Below, piece by piece: positions 34,031-41,476 of a stretch of DNA of 64,000 nucleotides (the first letter of the stretch is position 1; every line of letters starts with the position of its first letter). The notes beneath the pieces were generated by a model. The model searched no databases, was not told where the DNA came from, and worked only from the letters and a program-made list of their open reading frames with translations. The position numbers and the translations under genes are program-made. This DNA comes from CAVQCX01 sp963775335 (GTDB taxonomy: Bacteria; Pseudomonadota; Gammaproteobacteria; Chromatiales; Chromatiaceae), in assembly GCA_963775335.1 (NCBI GenBank), contig CAVZIJ010000002.1:1054001-1118000 (forward strand), in the 5' to 3' direction.

Positions 34031-34058
34031 TTTACACCCGGGCTTTTTTCCTTATAAT
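34031..34058 (+). promoter_or_regulatory. Sigma-70-type promoter of metK
   Basis: tttaca (34031-34036) and a perfect tataat (34053-34058) are separated by 16 bp. Transcription from about 34065 would start just at the 5' edge of the SAM-II-like aptamer. Confidence 0.75.
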
Positions 34059-34065
34059 CTGCGCT

Positions 34066-34120
34066 CTGCGCCGATTTGAGCTCAGCTTGCGGGCGCCGAA
34101 TAAATGCAGCTAAAAGAGGC
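34066..34120 (+). promoter_or_regulatory. SAM-II riboswitch aptamer
   Basis: P1 is gcgcc (34068-34072) with ggcgc (34092-34096). The loop gatttgagctcagcttgc and the downstream cgaataaatgcagctaaaag match the well-known SAM-II pseudoknot, including the near-invariant AUAAAUG.AGCUAAAA segment. It lies between a promoter and metK, the expected target: SAM binding should lower metK expression. The match to the aptamer is from memory of the published metX RNA. Confidence 0.8.
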
Positions 34121-34133
34121 GAACAGGTCATGA

Positions 34134-34167
34134 AAACCCGCCCGAGCTCGAGTTCCGGCGGGTTTTT
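34134..34167 (+). terminator. Intrinsic terminator/attenuator between SAM-II aptamer and metK
   Basis: aaacccgcc (34134-34142) pairs with ggcgggttt (34157-34165), and the hairpin ends in a T run (ttttt at 34163-34167). It sits 26 bp before the metK ATG and after the aptamer, so it can act as the expression platform. A 15-codon frame starting at 34130 (MKTRPSSSSG...) spans it but has only a weak ribosome-binding site. Confidence 0.8.
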
Positions 34168-34192
34168 CGCTATCTAGGAGACGACCAATCCA

Positions 34193-35350
34193 ATGAGCGA
34201 TTACATCTTCACGTCCGAATCGGTCTCCGAGGGCCATCCCGACAAGATGGCCGACCAGATCTCCGACGCGGTGCTCGACGTTATCATCGGCCAGGATCCG
34301 CACGCCCGCGTGGCCTGCGAGACCCTGACCAAGACCGGCATGGTCGTGCTCGCGGGGGAGATCACCACCTCGGCCGACGTCGAGTACGAGAAGATCGTGC
34401 GCGAGGTCGTCAACGACATCGGCTACTGCCACTCCGACATCGGCTTCGACGGCAACACCTGTGCCGTGATCAATGCGCTCGGCCGACAATCGCCCGACAT
34501 CAATCAGGGCGTGGACCGCGGCGACCGCGAGGCCCAGGGCGCGGGGGACCAGGGCCTGATGTTCGGCTATGCCAGCAACGAAACCGACGTTCTCATGCCC
34601 GCCCCGATCCACTACGCCCACCGGCTGGTGCGCCGCCAGGCCGAGGTGCGCAAGAACGGCGAGCTGCCCTGGCTGCGCCCGGACGCCAAGTCCCAAATCA
34701 CCTTCCGCTACGAGTGCCACAAGCCTGTGGCCGTGGACGCGGTGGTCCTGTCTACCCAGCATGCGCCGGACATCAAGGACCGCGACCTGCACGAGGCGGT
34801 GATGGACCTGATCATCCGCCCGACCATTCCGACGGAGTGGCTGCACAAGGACACCCGCTACCACATCAACCCCACCGGCAAGTTCGTGATCGGGGGGCCC
34901 ATGGGCGACTGCGGTCTGACCGGTCGCAAGATCATCGTCGACTCCTACGGCGGCAGCGCCCGCCACGGCGGCGGCGCCTTCTCCGGCAAGGACCCCTCCA
35001 AGGTCGACCGCTCCGCGGCCTACGCCGGCCGCTACGTGGCCAAGAACATCGTCGCCGCTGGCCTGGCCGATCGCTGCGAGATCCAGATCTCCTACGCGAT
35101 CGGCGTGGCGGAGCCCACCTCGATCAACCTCGACACCTTCGGTACCGGGAAGGTGGGCGACGCGGTGATCGTCAAGCTGGTGCGCGAGCACTTCGATCTG
35201 CGCCCCTGGGGCATCATCACCATGCTCGACCTCCTGCGCCCCATCTATCGCCAAACCGCGGCCTATGGCCACTTCGGGCGCGACGACATGCGCCTGCCCT
35301 GGGAAGACACCGACAAGGCCGAGATGCTGCGCGAGGCGGCCGGACTATAA
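34193..35350 (+). CDS. metK: S-adenosylmethionine synthetase
   Basis: 385 aa, normal length. SESVSEGHPDKMADQISDAV holds the ATP/methionine-binding His, GAGDQGLMFGYASNE is the hexapeptide signature region, and GGGAFSGKDPSKVDRSAAYA is the C-terminal P-loop-like signature. It makes SAM from methionine and ATP. It is preceded by a SAM-II aptamer and terminator and followed by a SAH riboswitch and ahcY. Confidence 0.98.
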   Translation: MSDYIFTSESVSEGHPDKMADQISDAVLDVIIGQDPHARVACETLTKTGMVVLAGEITTSADVEYEKIVREVVNDIGYCHSDIGFDGNTCAVINALGRQSPDINQGVDRGDREAQGAGDQGLMFGYASNETDVLMPAPIHYAHRLVRRQAEVRKNGELPWLRPDAKSQITFRYECHKPVAVDAVVLSTQHAPDIKDRDLHEAVMDLIIRPTIPTEWLHKDTRYHINPTGKFVIGGPMGDCGLTGRKIIVDSYGGSARHGGGAFSGKDPSKVDRSAAYAGRYVAKNIVAAGLADRCEIQISYAIGVAEPTSINLDTFGTGKVGDAVIVKLVREHFDLRPWGIITMLDLLRPIYRQTAAYGHFGRDDMRLPWEDTDKAEMLREAAGL

Positions 35351-35373
35351 TCAGCGGTTCTATAACCACCTGC

Positions 35374-35456
35374 CCGCTCGGCGAGGAGCGTTGCGACGGA
35401 GGCCCGGTGCCCCGCCAGGCTCGCCGAGCCGGGATCCGATGACAACGGCGCTCGGT
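35374..35456 (+). promoter_or_regulatory. S-adenosylhomocysteine (SAH) riboswitch
   Basis: The conserved core gcgaggagcgttgcgacgg, the segment gccaggctcgccgagc and the 3' segment gacaacggcgctcg follow the SAH riboswitch consensus (CGAGGAGCG-UUGC ... CCAGGCUCG ... CAACGGCGCUC). It lies 20 bp upstream of ahcY, its usual target. SAH binding activates expression so that SAH is removed. An alternative perfect 10-bp pairing (35376-35385 with 35420-35429) could be the competing fold. Confidence 0.85.
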
Positions 35457-35475
35457 TTCCTGAGGGACCCTCAAC

Positions 35476-36891
35476 ATGCACGCTCCTGCTGAGAACCTGA
35501 AACCGGACCACAAGGTCGCCGACCTGGCGCTGGCCGACTGGGGCCGCAAAGAGATCGCCATCGCCGAGACCGAGATGCCCGGCCTGATGGCGATGCGCGA
35601 GAAGTACGCCGCCGAGCAGCCGCTGAAGGGTGCCCGCATCGCAGGCAGCCTCCACATGACCATCCAGACCGCGGTGCTGATCGAGACCCTCCAGGCTCTC
35701 GGGGCCGAGGTGCGCTGGGCCTCGTGCAACATCTTCTCCACCCAGGACCACGCCGCCGCGGCGATCGCTGCCGAAGGCATCCCTGTGTATGCCTACAAGG
35801 GCGAGTCCTTGGAAGAATACTGGGAGTTCACCCACCGCATCATGGAGTGGGGCGACGGGGGCACCCCGAACATGATTCTGGACGACGGCGGGGACGCTAC
35901 CCTGCTCGTGATCCTCGGCAGCAAGGCGGAGCACAACCCCGCGCTGCTCGACCACCCGGGCAACGAGGAAGAGCGCGTGCTGTTCGCCGCCATCCGCCGC
36001 CGCCTCGAGACCAAGCCCGGCTACTACTCCCGGATCCGCGCGAACATCCGCGGCGTCACGGAAGAGACCACCACCGGCGTGCACCGGCTCTACCAGATGG
36101 AGAAGACCGGCGAGCTGCCGTTCCCGGCGATGAACGTCAACGACTCGGTGACCAAGTCCAAGTTCGACAACCTCTACGGCTGCCGCGAGTCCCTGATGGA
36201 CGGCATCAAGCGGGCCACCGATGTGATGATCGCCGCCAAGGTGTGCGTGGTGCTGGGCTACGGTGACGTGGGCAAAGGCTGCGCCCAGGCGTTCCGCGGC
36301 CTCGGCGCGACCGTCTGGGTGACCGAGATCGATCCCATCTGCGCCTTGCAGGCGTCCATGGAGGGCTACCGGGTGGTCACCATGGAGGAGGCCGCCCCTC
36401 TGGCAGACATCTTCGTCACCGCCACCGGCAACGTGGACGTGATCACCCACGACCACATGGCCGCGATGAAGAACCAGGCCATCGTCTGCAACATCGGTCA
36501 CTTCGATTCCGAAATCGACGTGGCGGGCGTGCGCCGTTATTCGTGGGAAAATATCAAGCCGCAGGTCGATCATGTCATCTTCCCGGACGGCAAGCGGATC
36601 ATCCTGCTCGCCGAGGGAAGGCTGGTGAATCTGGGCTGCGCCACCGGCCACCCCAGCTTCGTGATGTCCGCGTCGTTCTCCAATCAGGTGCTCGCCCAGA
36701 TCGAGCTGTTCAAGCACACCGACCAGTACACGAATCGGGTCTACGTGCTCCCCAAGAAGCTCGACGAAGAGGTGGCGCGCCTGCATCTCGCCAAGATCGG
36801 GGCCCGGATCACCCCCCTGTCCGCACGGCAGGCGGAGTACATCGGCGTGCCGGTGGAAGGGCCCTACAAGCCGGACTATTACCGATATTGA
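35476..36891 (+). CDS. ahcY: Adenosylhomocysteinase
   Basis: 471 aa. The NAD-binding fold is CVVLGYGDVGKGCAQAFRGL. Substrate residues are in NMILDDGGDATLLV and EETTTGVHRLYQMEKTG, and NVNDSVTKSKFDN is the family signature. The C-terminus PDYYRY is conserved for NAD contact. It hydrolyses SAH to homocysteine and adenosine, relieving product inhibition of methyltransferases. Length includes the 40-residue insert common to proteobacterial enzymes. Confidence 0.97.
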   Translation: MHAPAENLKPDHKVADLALADWGRKEIAIAETEMPGLMAMREKYAAEQPLKGARIAGSLHMTIQTAVLIETLQALGAEVRWASCNIFSTQDHAAAAIAAEGIPVYAYKGESLEEYWEFTHRIMEWGDGGTPNMILDDGGDATLLVILGSKAEHNPALLDHPGNEEERVLFAAIRRRLETKPGYYSRIRANIRGVTEETTTGVHRLYQMEKTGELPFPAMNVNDSVTKSKFDNLYGCRESLMDGIKRATDVMIAAKVCVVLGYGDVGKGCAQAFRGLGATVWVTEIDPICALQASMEGYRVVTMEEAAPLADIFVTATGNVDVITHDHMAAMKNQAIVCNIGHFDSEIDVAGVRRYSWENIKPQVDHVIFPDGKRIILLAEGRLVNLGCATGHPSFVMSASFSNQVLAQIELFKHTDQYTNRVYVLPKKLDEEVARLHLAKIGARITPLSARQAEYIGVPVEGPYKPDYYRY

Positions 36892-36990
36892 CGGAGAGCG
36901 GTCAGCTGTCGGCGATCGGCCTTCGGTACGCCCACGACGGCCGCGGTCACTGAGCGCCGATGGCTGATTGCCGATAGGCGACGCCTTCCC

Positions 36991-37851
36991 ATGCCCCAAC
37001 AGCAATATCCCCGCGCCTACAGCTTCGAGCTCTACCCTCCGAAGACCGAGGAGGGCGTCCTCAAGCTGAGGAAGACCCGGGAGGAGCTCGGCCGCCTGGC
37101 GCCGGAATATTTTTCCGTGACCTTCGGAGCCGGCGGCTCGACCCGAGAGCGTACCCTGGATACGGTACTGGAGATCCGCGCCGCGGGCTTCGAGGCCGCG
37201 CCGCACCTCTCCTGCATCGACTCCACCCGGGATGGCATCCGCGAGGCGTTGGAGCGCTACAAGTCGAACGGGATCAAGCGAATCGTCGCGCTTCGGGGCG
37301 ATGTGCCCTCGGGGATGCGCGAGATCGGCGAGCTGCGTCACGCCAACGAGCTGGTCGCCTTCATTCGGGGCGAGACCGGCGACCACTTCCGTATCGAGGT
37401 CGCCTGCTATCCCGAGTTCCACCCCCAGGCCGCAAGCGCCCGGGCCGACCTGCGCAATTTCAAGCGCAAGGTCAACGCGGGGGCGAACGGCGCGATCACG
37501 CAATACTTTTTCAATGCCGACGCCTACTTCAGCTTCGTCGACAGCATCGAGGCCATCGGGGTGAGCCTGCCGGTGGTGCCGGGGATCATGCCTATCACTA
37601 ACTTTGCCCAGCTCGCGCGTTTTTCGGATACCTGCGGCGCCGAGATCCCGCGCTGGATCCGTAAACGGCTCGAGGGATTCGGCGAGGACCTGAATGGAAT
37701 CCGCGCCTTCGGACATGAGGTGGTCAGCGACCTCTGTCGTCGGCTGCTCGAGGGCGGCGCCCCCGGCCTGCACTTCTACACTATGAACCAGGCGGCCCCG
37801 ACCCTGGCCATCTGGAAGGAGCTCGGACTCGCGCACGTCGATCGCCTCTAG
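36991..37851 (+). CDS. metF: 5,10-methylenetetrahydrofolate reductase
   Basis: 286 aa TIM barrel. YSFELYPPKTEEGVLKLRKT holds the catalytic Glu. YFSVTFGAGGSTRERTLDTV, RIVALRGDVPSG and IEVACYPEFHPQA bind FAD and folate, and ITQYFFNADAYFSF is the signature. It supplies methyl-THF for methionine synthesis from the homocysteine made by AhcY. It sits 99 bp after ahcY and probably belongs to the same transcript. Confidence 0.96.
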   Translation: MPQQQYPRAYSFELYPPKTEEGVLKLRKTREELGRLAPEYFSVTFGAGGSTRERTLDTVLEIRAAGFEAAPHLSCIDSTRDGIREALERYKSNGIKRIVALRGDVPSGMREIGELRHANELVAFIRGETGDHFRIEVACYPEFHPQAASARADLRNFKRKVNAGANGAITQYFFNADAYFSFVDSIEAIGVSLPVVPGIMPITNFAQLARFSDTCGAEIPRWIRKRLEGFGEDLNGIRAFGHEVVSDLCRRLLEGGAPGLHFYTMNQAAPTLAIWKELGLAHVDRL

Positions 37852-38145
37852 CGGGGCTACGGTGCTGACGACAAAACGAATAGCGGCGCAGGTTGGGGCG
37901 CAGCCGCTACCTGACACTGCACGGGCATCAGGGCGGAAACGAACTGGGGGGAACTGCCACGCGTCTGGCGCAATCCCGAGCCTGGCGTCGGGTAGGCGCG
38001 GCGCGCCAACCCAACCTACGGCGGGTGGCCCGAGAATTGGTACTCCCCTGGCACGTCTTTTCGCGGCAACCGGGAAGGGCGATACTCTTACGCTGCCGCG
38101 CTTCCCAACCAACAACCGGACGGATCACACCGAGGAGAATATTCG
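37852..38145. other. Intergenic region with degenerate inverted repeats
   Basis: 294 bp without a recognised gene. gtaggcgcggcgcgccaacc followed by caacctac (37995-38022) is flanked by gtagg/cctac, and a related segment caggttggggcgc lies upstream near 37890. This is consistent with a small dispersed intergenic repeat. The ribosome-binding site gaggagaat of the next gene is at 38132-38140. Confidence 0.4.
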
Positions 38146-38631
38146 ATGGCCGCAGTAGACATAACCGAGCTGCTTCGCAAAAGCGCATTCGGAACAGAGC
38201 TTGAGGGACAGGACTGCGAGGTGCTGGGCCAGGTTGCCGCGAGCCGCGATCTCGCCGAGGACGAGGTGCTGGTGCGCGAGGGGCAGGTGGACGACAGCGT
38301 GCATCTCATCGTCTCTGGCAAGCTCGCGGTGACCAAATCAACCGGGGGCGGTGAGGAAACCACCCTGCACGTCCTGCAGGCGGGGGATCTGGCAGGCGAG
38401 CTCGGGTTCATCGACGGCACCTCCCACTCCGCCACCGTCAAGGCTTTGACGCGCGCCCAGGTGGTGACGCTGGAGCGCGGCAAGTTCGAGTCGCTGCTCA
38501 GCAGCCATCCCAGAGTGGTGTACGACGTCATGCGCGCGGTCGTGCGGCGCGTGCATACGACCCTGCGGCGCATGAACTTCCAGTACGTGGAGATGAGCAA
38601 CTACATCACCAAGACGCACGGGCGCTACTGA
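38146..38631 (+). CDS. Cyclic-nucleotide-binding domain protein without DNA-binding domain
   Basis: 161 aa. VLVREGQVDDSVHLIVSGKL, DLAGELGFIDGTSHSATVKA (GELGFxDG, the phosphate-binding-cassette region) and LTRAQVVTLERGKFESLL form a CAP-type effector domain. The chain ends after the dimerisation helix (VVRRVHTTLRRMNFQYVEMS) with no helix-turn-helix. It may therefore act by protein contact or as a sensor. Ligand unknown. Confidence 0.82.
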   Translation: MAAVDITELLRKSAFGTELEGQDCEVLGQVAASRDLAEDEVLVREGQVDDSVHLIVSGKLAVTKSTGGGEETTLHVLQAGDLAGELGFIDGTSHSATVKALTRAQVVTLERGKFESLLSSHPRVVYDVMRAVVRRVHTTLRRMNFQYVEMSNYITKTHGRY

Positions 38632-38699
38632 GGCAGCGCTCGACCCGGCCGGCCGTAACAAGGCCCTTCGTATCCTCCGCTGTCCGTCGGCGCCGCGGC

Positions 38700-40049
38700 G
38701 TGGACAACCAGTCCCTGAACGCGCGGGATCTTGCCTGCCTCTGGCACCCGTGCACCCAGATGAAGGACCACGAATGGCTGCCGCTGGTGCCCATTCGGCG
38801 GGGCGAAGGGGTCTGGCTCGAGGATTTCGACGGCAGGCGCTACCTCGACGCGATCAGCTCTTGGTGGGTCAACCTCTTCGGTCACTGCAACCCGCGGATC
38901 AGCGCGGCGGTCTCCGAGCAGACCCGACGGCTCGAGCATGTGCTGCTGGCGGGCTTCTCCCATGAGACGGCGGTCTCCCTGGCGGAGCGACTCGTGGCGG
39001 TGACCCCGCAAGGCCTATCCCGGGTATTCTTCGCCGATAGCGGCTCGGCCGCGGTGGAAGTGGCGCTCAAGATGAGCTTCCACTACTGGCGCAACAGGGG
39101 CCAGCCGCAGAAGACACGTTTCGTCACCCTGGCCAACAGCTACCACGGCGAGACCCTCGGCGCCCTCGCGGTGGGCGATGTCGCGCTCTACAAGGAGACC
39201 TACGAGCCCCTGCTGATGCGGGCGTATACCGCCCCGTCGCCCGATTGCTTCCTTGCCGAGCCGGGCGAGCCCTGCGAAGCCTTTGCGAGGCGCCGCTTCG
39301 CCGACATGGAGCGGCTTGTGCAGGCCCATGCCCCGGAGATCTGTGCCGTCATCGTCGAGCCGCTGGTCCAATGCGCCGGCCAGATGCGCATGTATCACCC
39401 GGTGTACCTGTCCCTGCTGCGCGAGGCCTGCGACCGCCAGGGCATCCATCTGATCGCCGACGAGATCGCCGTCGGATTCGGGCGCACCGGCACCCTGTTC
39501 GCGTGCGAGCAGGCGGGAATCACGCCGGATTTCCTGTGCCTGTCGAAGGGACTGACCGGGGGCTATCTACCGCTGTCGGCCGTGCTGACCGGCGAGCGGA
39601 TTTACGAGGCCTTCTACGACGATTATCGGCGGCTCACCGCCTTCCTGCATTCCCATAGCTATACGGGCAACCCGCTGGCTTGCGCCGCCGCGCTGGCTAC
39701 CCTCGACATCTTCGCCGACGAGCCCGTGCTGGAGCGCAACCGCGCCCTGGCGGCGACGATGGCGGAGGCCACGGCTTCTCTGCGCGATCACCCCCAAGTC
39801 GGCGAGATCCGTCAGCGCGGGATGATCCTCGCCATCGAGATGGTGGCCGACAAGGCGGCGCGAGCGCCTTACCCCTGGCAGGAGCGGCGCGGCCTTCGGG
39901 TCTACCAACACGCGCTGAGCCGAGGCGCGCTGCTCAGGCCCCTCGGCAACGTCGTCTACTTCATGCCCCCGTACGTGATCTCGCCGGAGCAGATCCGCCA
40001 GCTTGCCGAGATCGCCACCGAAGGGATAGACCTCGCCACCCGGGCCTGA
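38700..40049 (+). CDS. bioA: Adenosylmethionine-8-amino-7-oxononanoate aminotransferase
   Basis: 449 aa with a GTG start. LWHPCTQMKDHEWLPLVPIR and DAISSWWVNLFGHCNPRIS are BioA-specific. LIADEIAVGFGRTGTLFACE holds the PLP-contacting Asp, and FLCLSKGLTGGYLPLSAVLT the PLP Lys. It converts KAPA to DAPA in biotin synthesis using SAM as amino donor, which links it to the metK genes upstream. It is followed 3 bp later by rsmE; this pairing is common in gammaproteobacteria. Confidence 0.96.
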   Translation: MDNQSLNARDLACLWHPCTQMKDHEWLPLVPIRRGEGVWLEDFDGRRYLDAISSWWVNLFGHCNPRISAAVSEQTRRLEHVLLAGFSHETAVSLAERLVAVTPQGLSRVFFADSGSAAVEVALKMSFHYWRNRGQPQKTRFVTLANSYHGETLGALAVGDVALYKETYEPLLMRAYTAPSPDCFLAEPGEPCEAFARRRFADMERLVQAHAPEICAVIVEPLVQCAGQMRMYHPVYLSLLREACDRQGIHLIADEIAVGFGRTGTLFACEQAGITPDFLCLSKGLTGGYLPLSAVLTGERIYEAFYDDYRRLTAFLHSHSYTGNPLACAAALATLDIFADEPVLERNRALAATMAEATASLRDHPQVGEIRQRGMILAIEMVADKAARAPYPWQERRGLRVYQHALSRGALLRPLGNVVYFMPPYVISPEQIRQLAEIATEGIDLATRA

Positions 40050-40052
40050 GTC

Positions 40053-40781
40053 ATGGCGCTCACCCGGGTCTACACCCCGCAGACGCTCGCCCCGGGGGGC
40101 CGGCTGACGCTGGAGGAGGCCGCCTCCCGGCATCTCGCTCAGGTGCTGCGCCTGGGGCGGGACAGCCCGTTGACGCTGTTCAACGGAGACGGCCGGGAGG
40201 CCGAGGCGCGGCTCTTCCGCGTCTCCCGGCAGGGAGTGGAAGTGCAGGTGCTCGAACTGTCGCCGGAGGAGCCCCTGCCGCGGCTGGAGCTCACCCTGGC
40301 CCAGGGCATGTCCAAGGGCGAGCGCATGGATTTTGCGCTGCAGAAGGCCGTCGAGCTCGGTATCGGAGCGTTCGTGCCGCTGTTCACGGAGCGCTCCGTC
40401 GTAAGGCTGGACCCCGAGCGCCTGGAACGCAGGATGACGCACTGGCGGCGGGTCGCCATTGCCGCCTGCGAGCAATCGGGACGCCGGCGGCTGGTGCGGA
40501 TCGAGCCCGCGCAGCACCTCCGGGACTGGCTCGCGTCCCGACCGGTCCCGGGAATCTATCTCCACCCCCAGGCCGAGCACCCGATCGCCGAGCTCGAGGC
40601 GCCACCCGGACGGCTGTCATTGCTGGCCGGACCCGAGGGCGGCCTCTCGGAGGGGGAGATCCGTCTCGCGCGCGACACAGGTCTCGTCGGCGCCCGTCTA
40701 GGCCCCCGGATACTGAGGACGGAGACCGCCCCCCTGGCCGCGCTGGCGGCGATCCAGGCGCTCTGGGGGGATTTTCGCTAG
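40053..40781 (+). CDS. rsmE: 16S rRNA m3U1498 methyltransferase
   Basis: 242 aa. It has an N-terminal PUA-like domain (ASRHLAQVLRLGRDSPLTLF) and a C-terminal SPOUT domain with LTLAQGMSKGERMDFALQKA, LLAGPEGGLSEGEIRLA and RLGPRILRTETAPLAALAAI, the knotted SAM-binding loops. It methylates U1498 in the ribosomal decoding region. Confidence 0.96.
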   Translation: MALTRVYTPQTLAPGGRLTLEEAASRHLAQVLRLGRDSPLTLFNGDGREAEARLFRVSRQGVEVQVLELSPEEPLPRLELTLAQGMSKGERMDFALQKAVELGIGAFVPLFTERSVVRLDPERLERRMTHWRRVAIAACEQSGRRRLVRIEPAQHLRDWLASRPVPGIYLHPQAEHPIAELEAPPGRLSLLAGPEGGLSEGEIRLARDTGLVGARLGPRILRTETAPLAALAAIQALWGDFR

Positions 40782-41002
40782 CTCAACTTTCTCGCCAACC
40801 TTGTTCGCGAGGCGTCCCGGATGCGCGTCGACACCGAGCGCGCGACACGACCGGCGCGCAGGGGCCCGTGACAGGACGTTGAGCACCCAGGGCGAGCACA
40901 ACGGCGTGGACGCGCGCAGATCGGGCACCACATCAGGAGGTGGGAAGAAATGCGGGCCGAGCCCGGTCGGGGGTCTCAGCCCGACCAGAGCAGCAGGGGC
41001 CT

Positions 41003-41476
41003 TCAGGCGCTCGGCGCGCCGTCGAGCATCCGCTCCAGCTCATCGAGGTCCGGGATCCAGGCGAGCCCCCCCTCCACGGAGACCTCGCGCAACACTGCCG
41101 GTGCCAAAGGGGTCTCGGACGCGGCCGCGTCGACACTCCCTTCGGTGAGGCGCACGAGGCGCGGGATCGCCTGGGCCAGGATGCCCAGATAGGGCCGTCG
41201 CGGATTCCCGTTTAGCGTGTTGCACACCACGATGCGCGCGCGGGGCCCGACCGCTGTGCCCCCTCTCCCCGAGGCCTGCTCGAACCCCACCACCGATACC
41301 CGCTGCTGGCGCCAGTCGATCTCGCCGAGCAGCCACTCGGGCGCCCCGTTACCGCGCTGCGGCTCCTTGTAGCCGATTACCTCCGCGACCGCCGCATTGG
41401 GCAGCAACAGGCGGCCCCCGTCCAAGGGGATGAGTACCGCGCGGATCTCGCTGGCCGCCTTGCGAGGCTCAGTCAT
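41003..41476 (-). CDS. chpC: CheW-like adaptor of the Pil-Chp system (ChpC)
   Basis: 157 aa. AVLIPLDGGRLLLPNAAVAE, VIGYKEPQR, EWLLGEIDWRQQRVSVVGFE and RPYLGILAQAIPRLVR outline a CheW beta-barrel. It overlaps the chpA stop by 4 bp (ATGA). ChpC couples additional receptors to ChpA in Pseudomonas. Confidence 0.82.
   Translation of the reverse strand: MTEPRKAASEIRAVLIPLDGGRLLLPNAAVAEVIGYKEPQRGNGAPEWLLGEIDWRQQRVSVVGFEQASGRGGTAVGPRARIVVCNTLNGNPRRPYLGILAQAIPRLVRLTEGSVDAAASETPLAPAVLREVSVEGGLAWIPDLDELERMLDGAPSA

Noticed and set aside
35263..38115. 950-aa minus-strand ORF antisense to ahcY and metF
   Set aside because: A long open frame caused by GC-rich codon bias opposite two highly conserved genes.
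40952..41215. Plus-strand ORF with a strong aggaggt site just upstream
   Set aside because: It runs antisense through the conserved chpC coding region, and the protein is Ser/Arg/Pro-rich without similarity; the site appears fortuitous.
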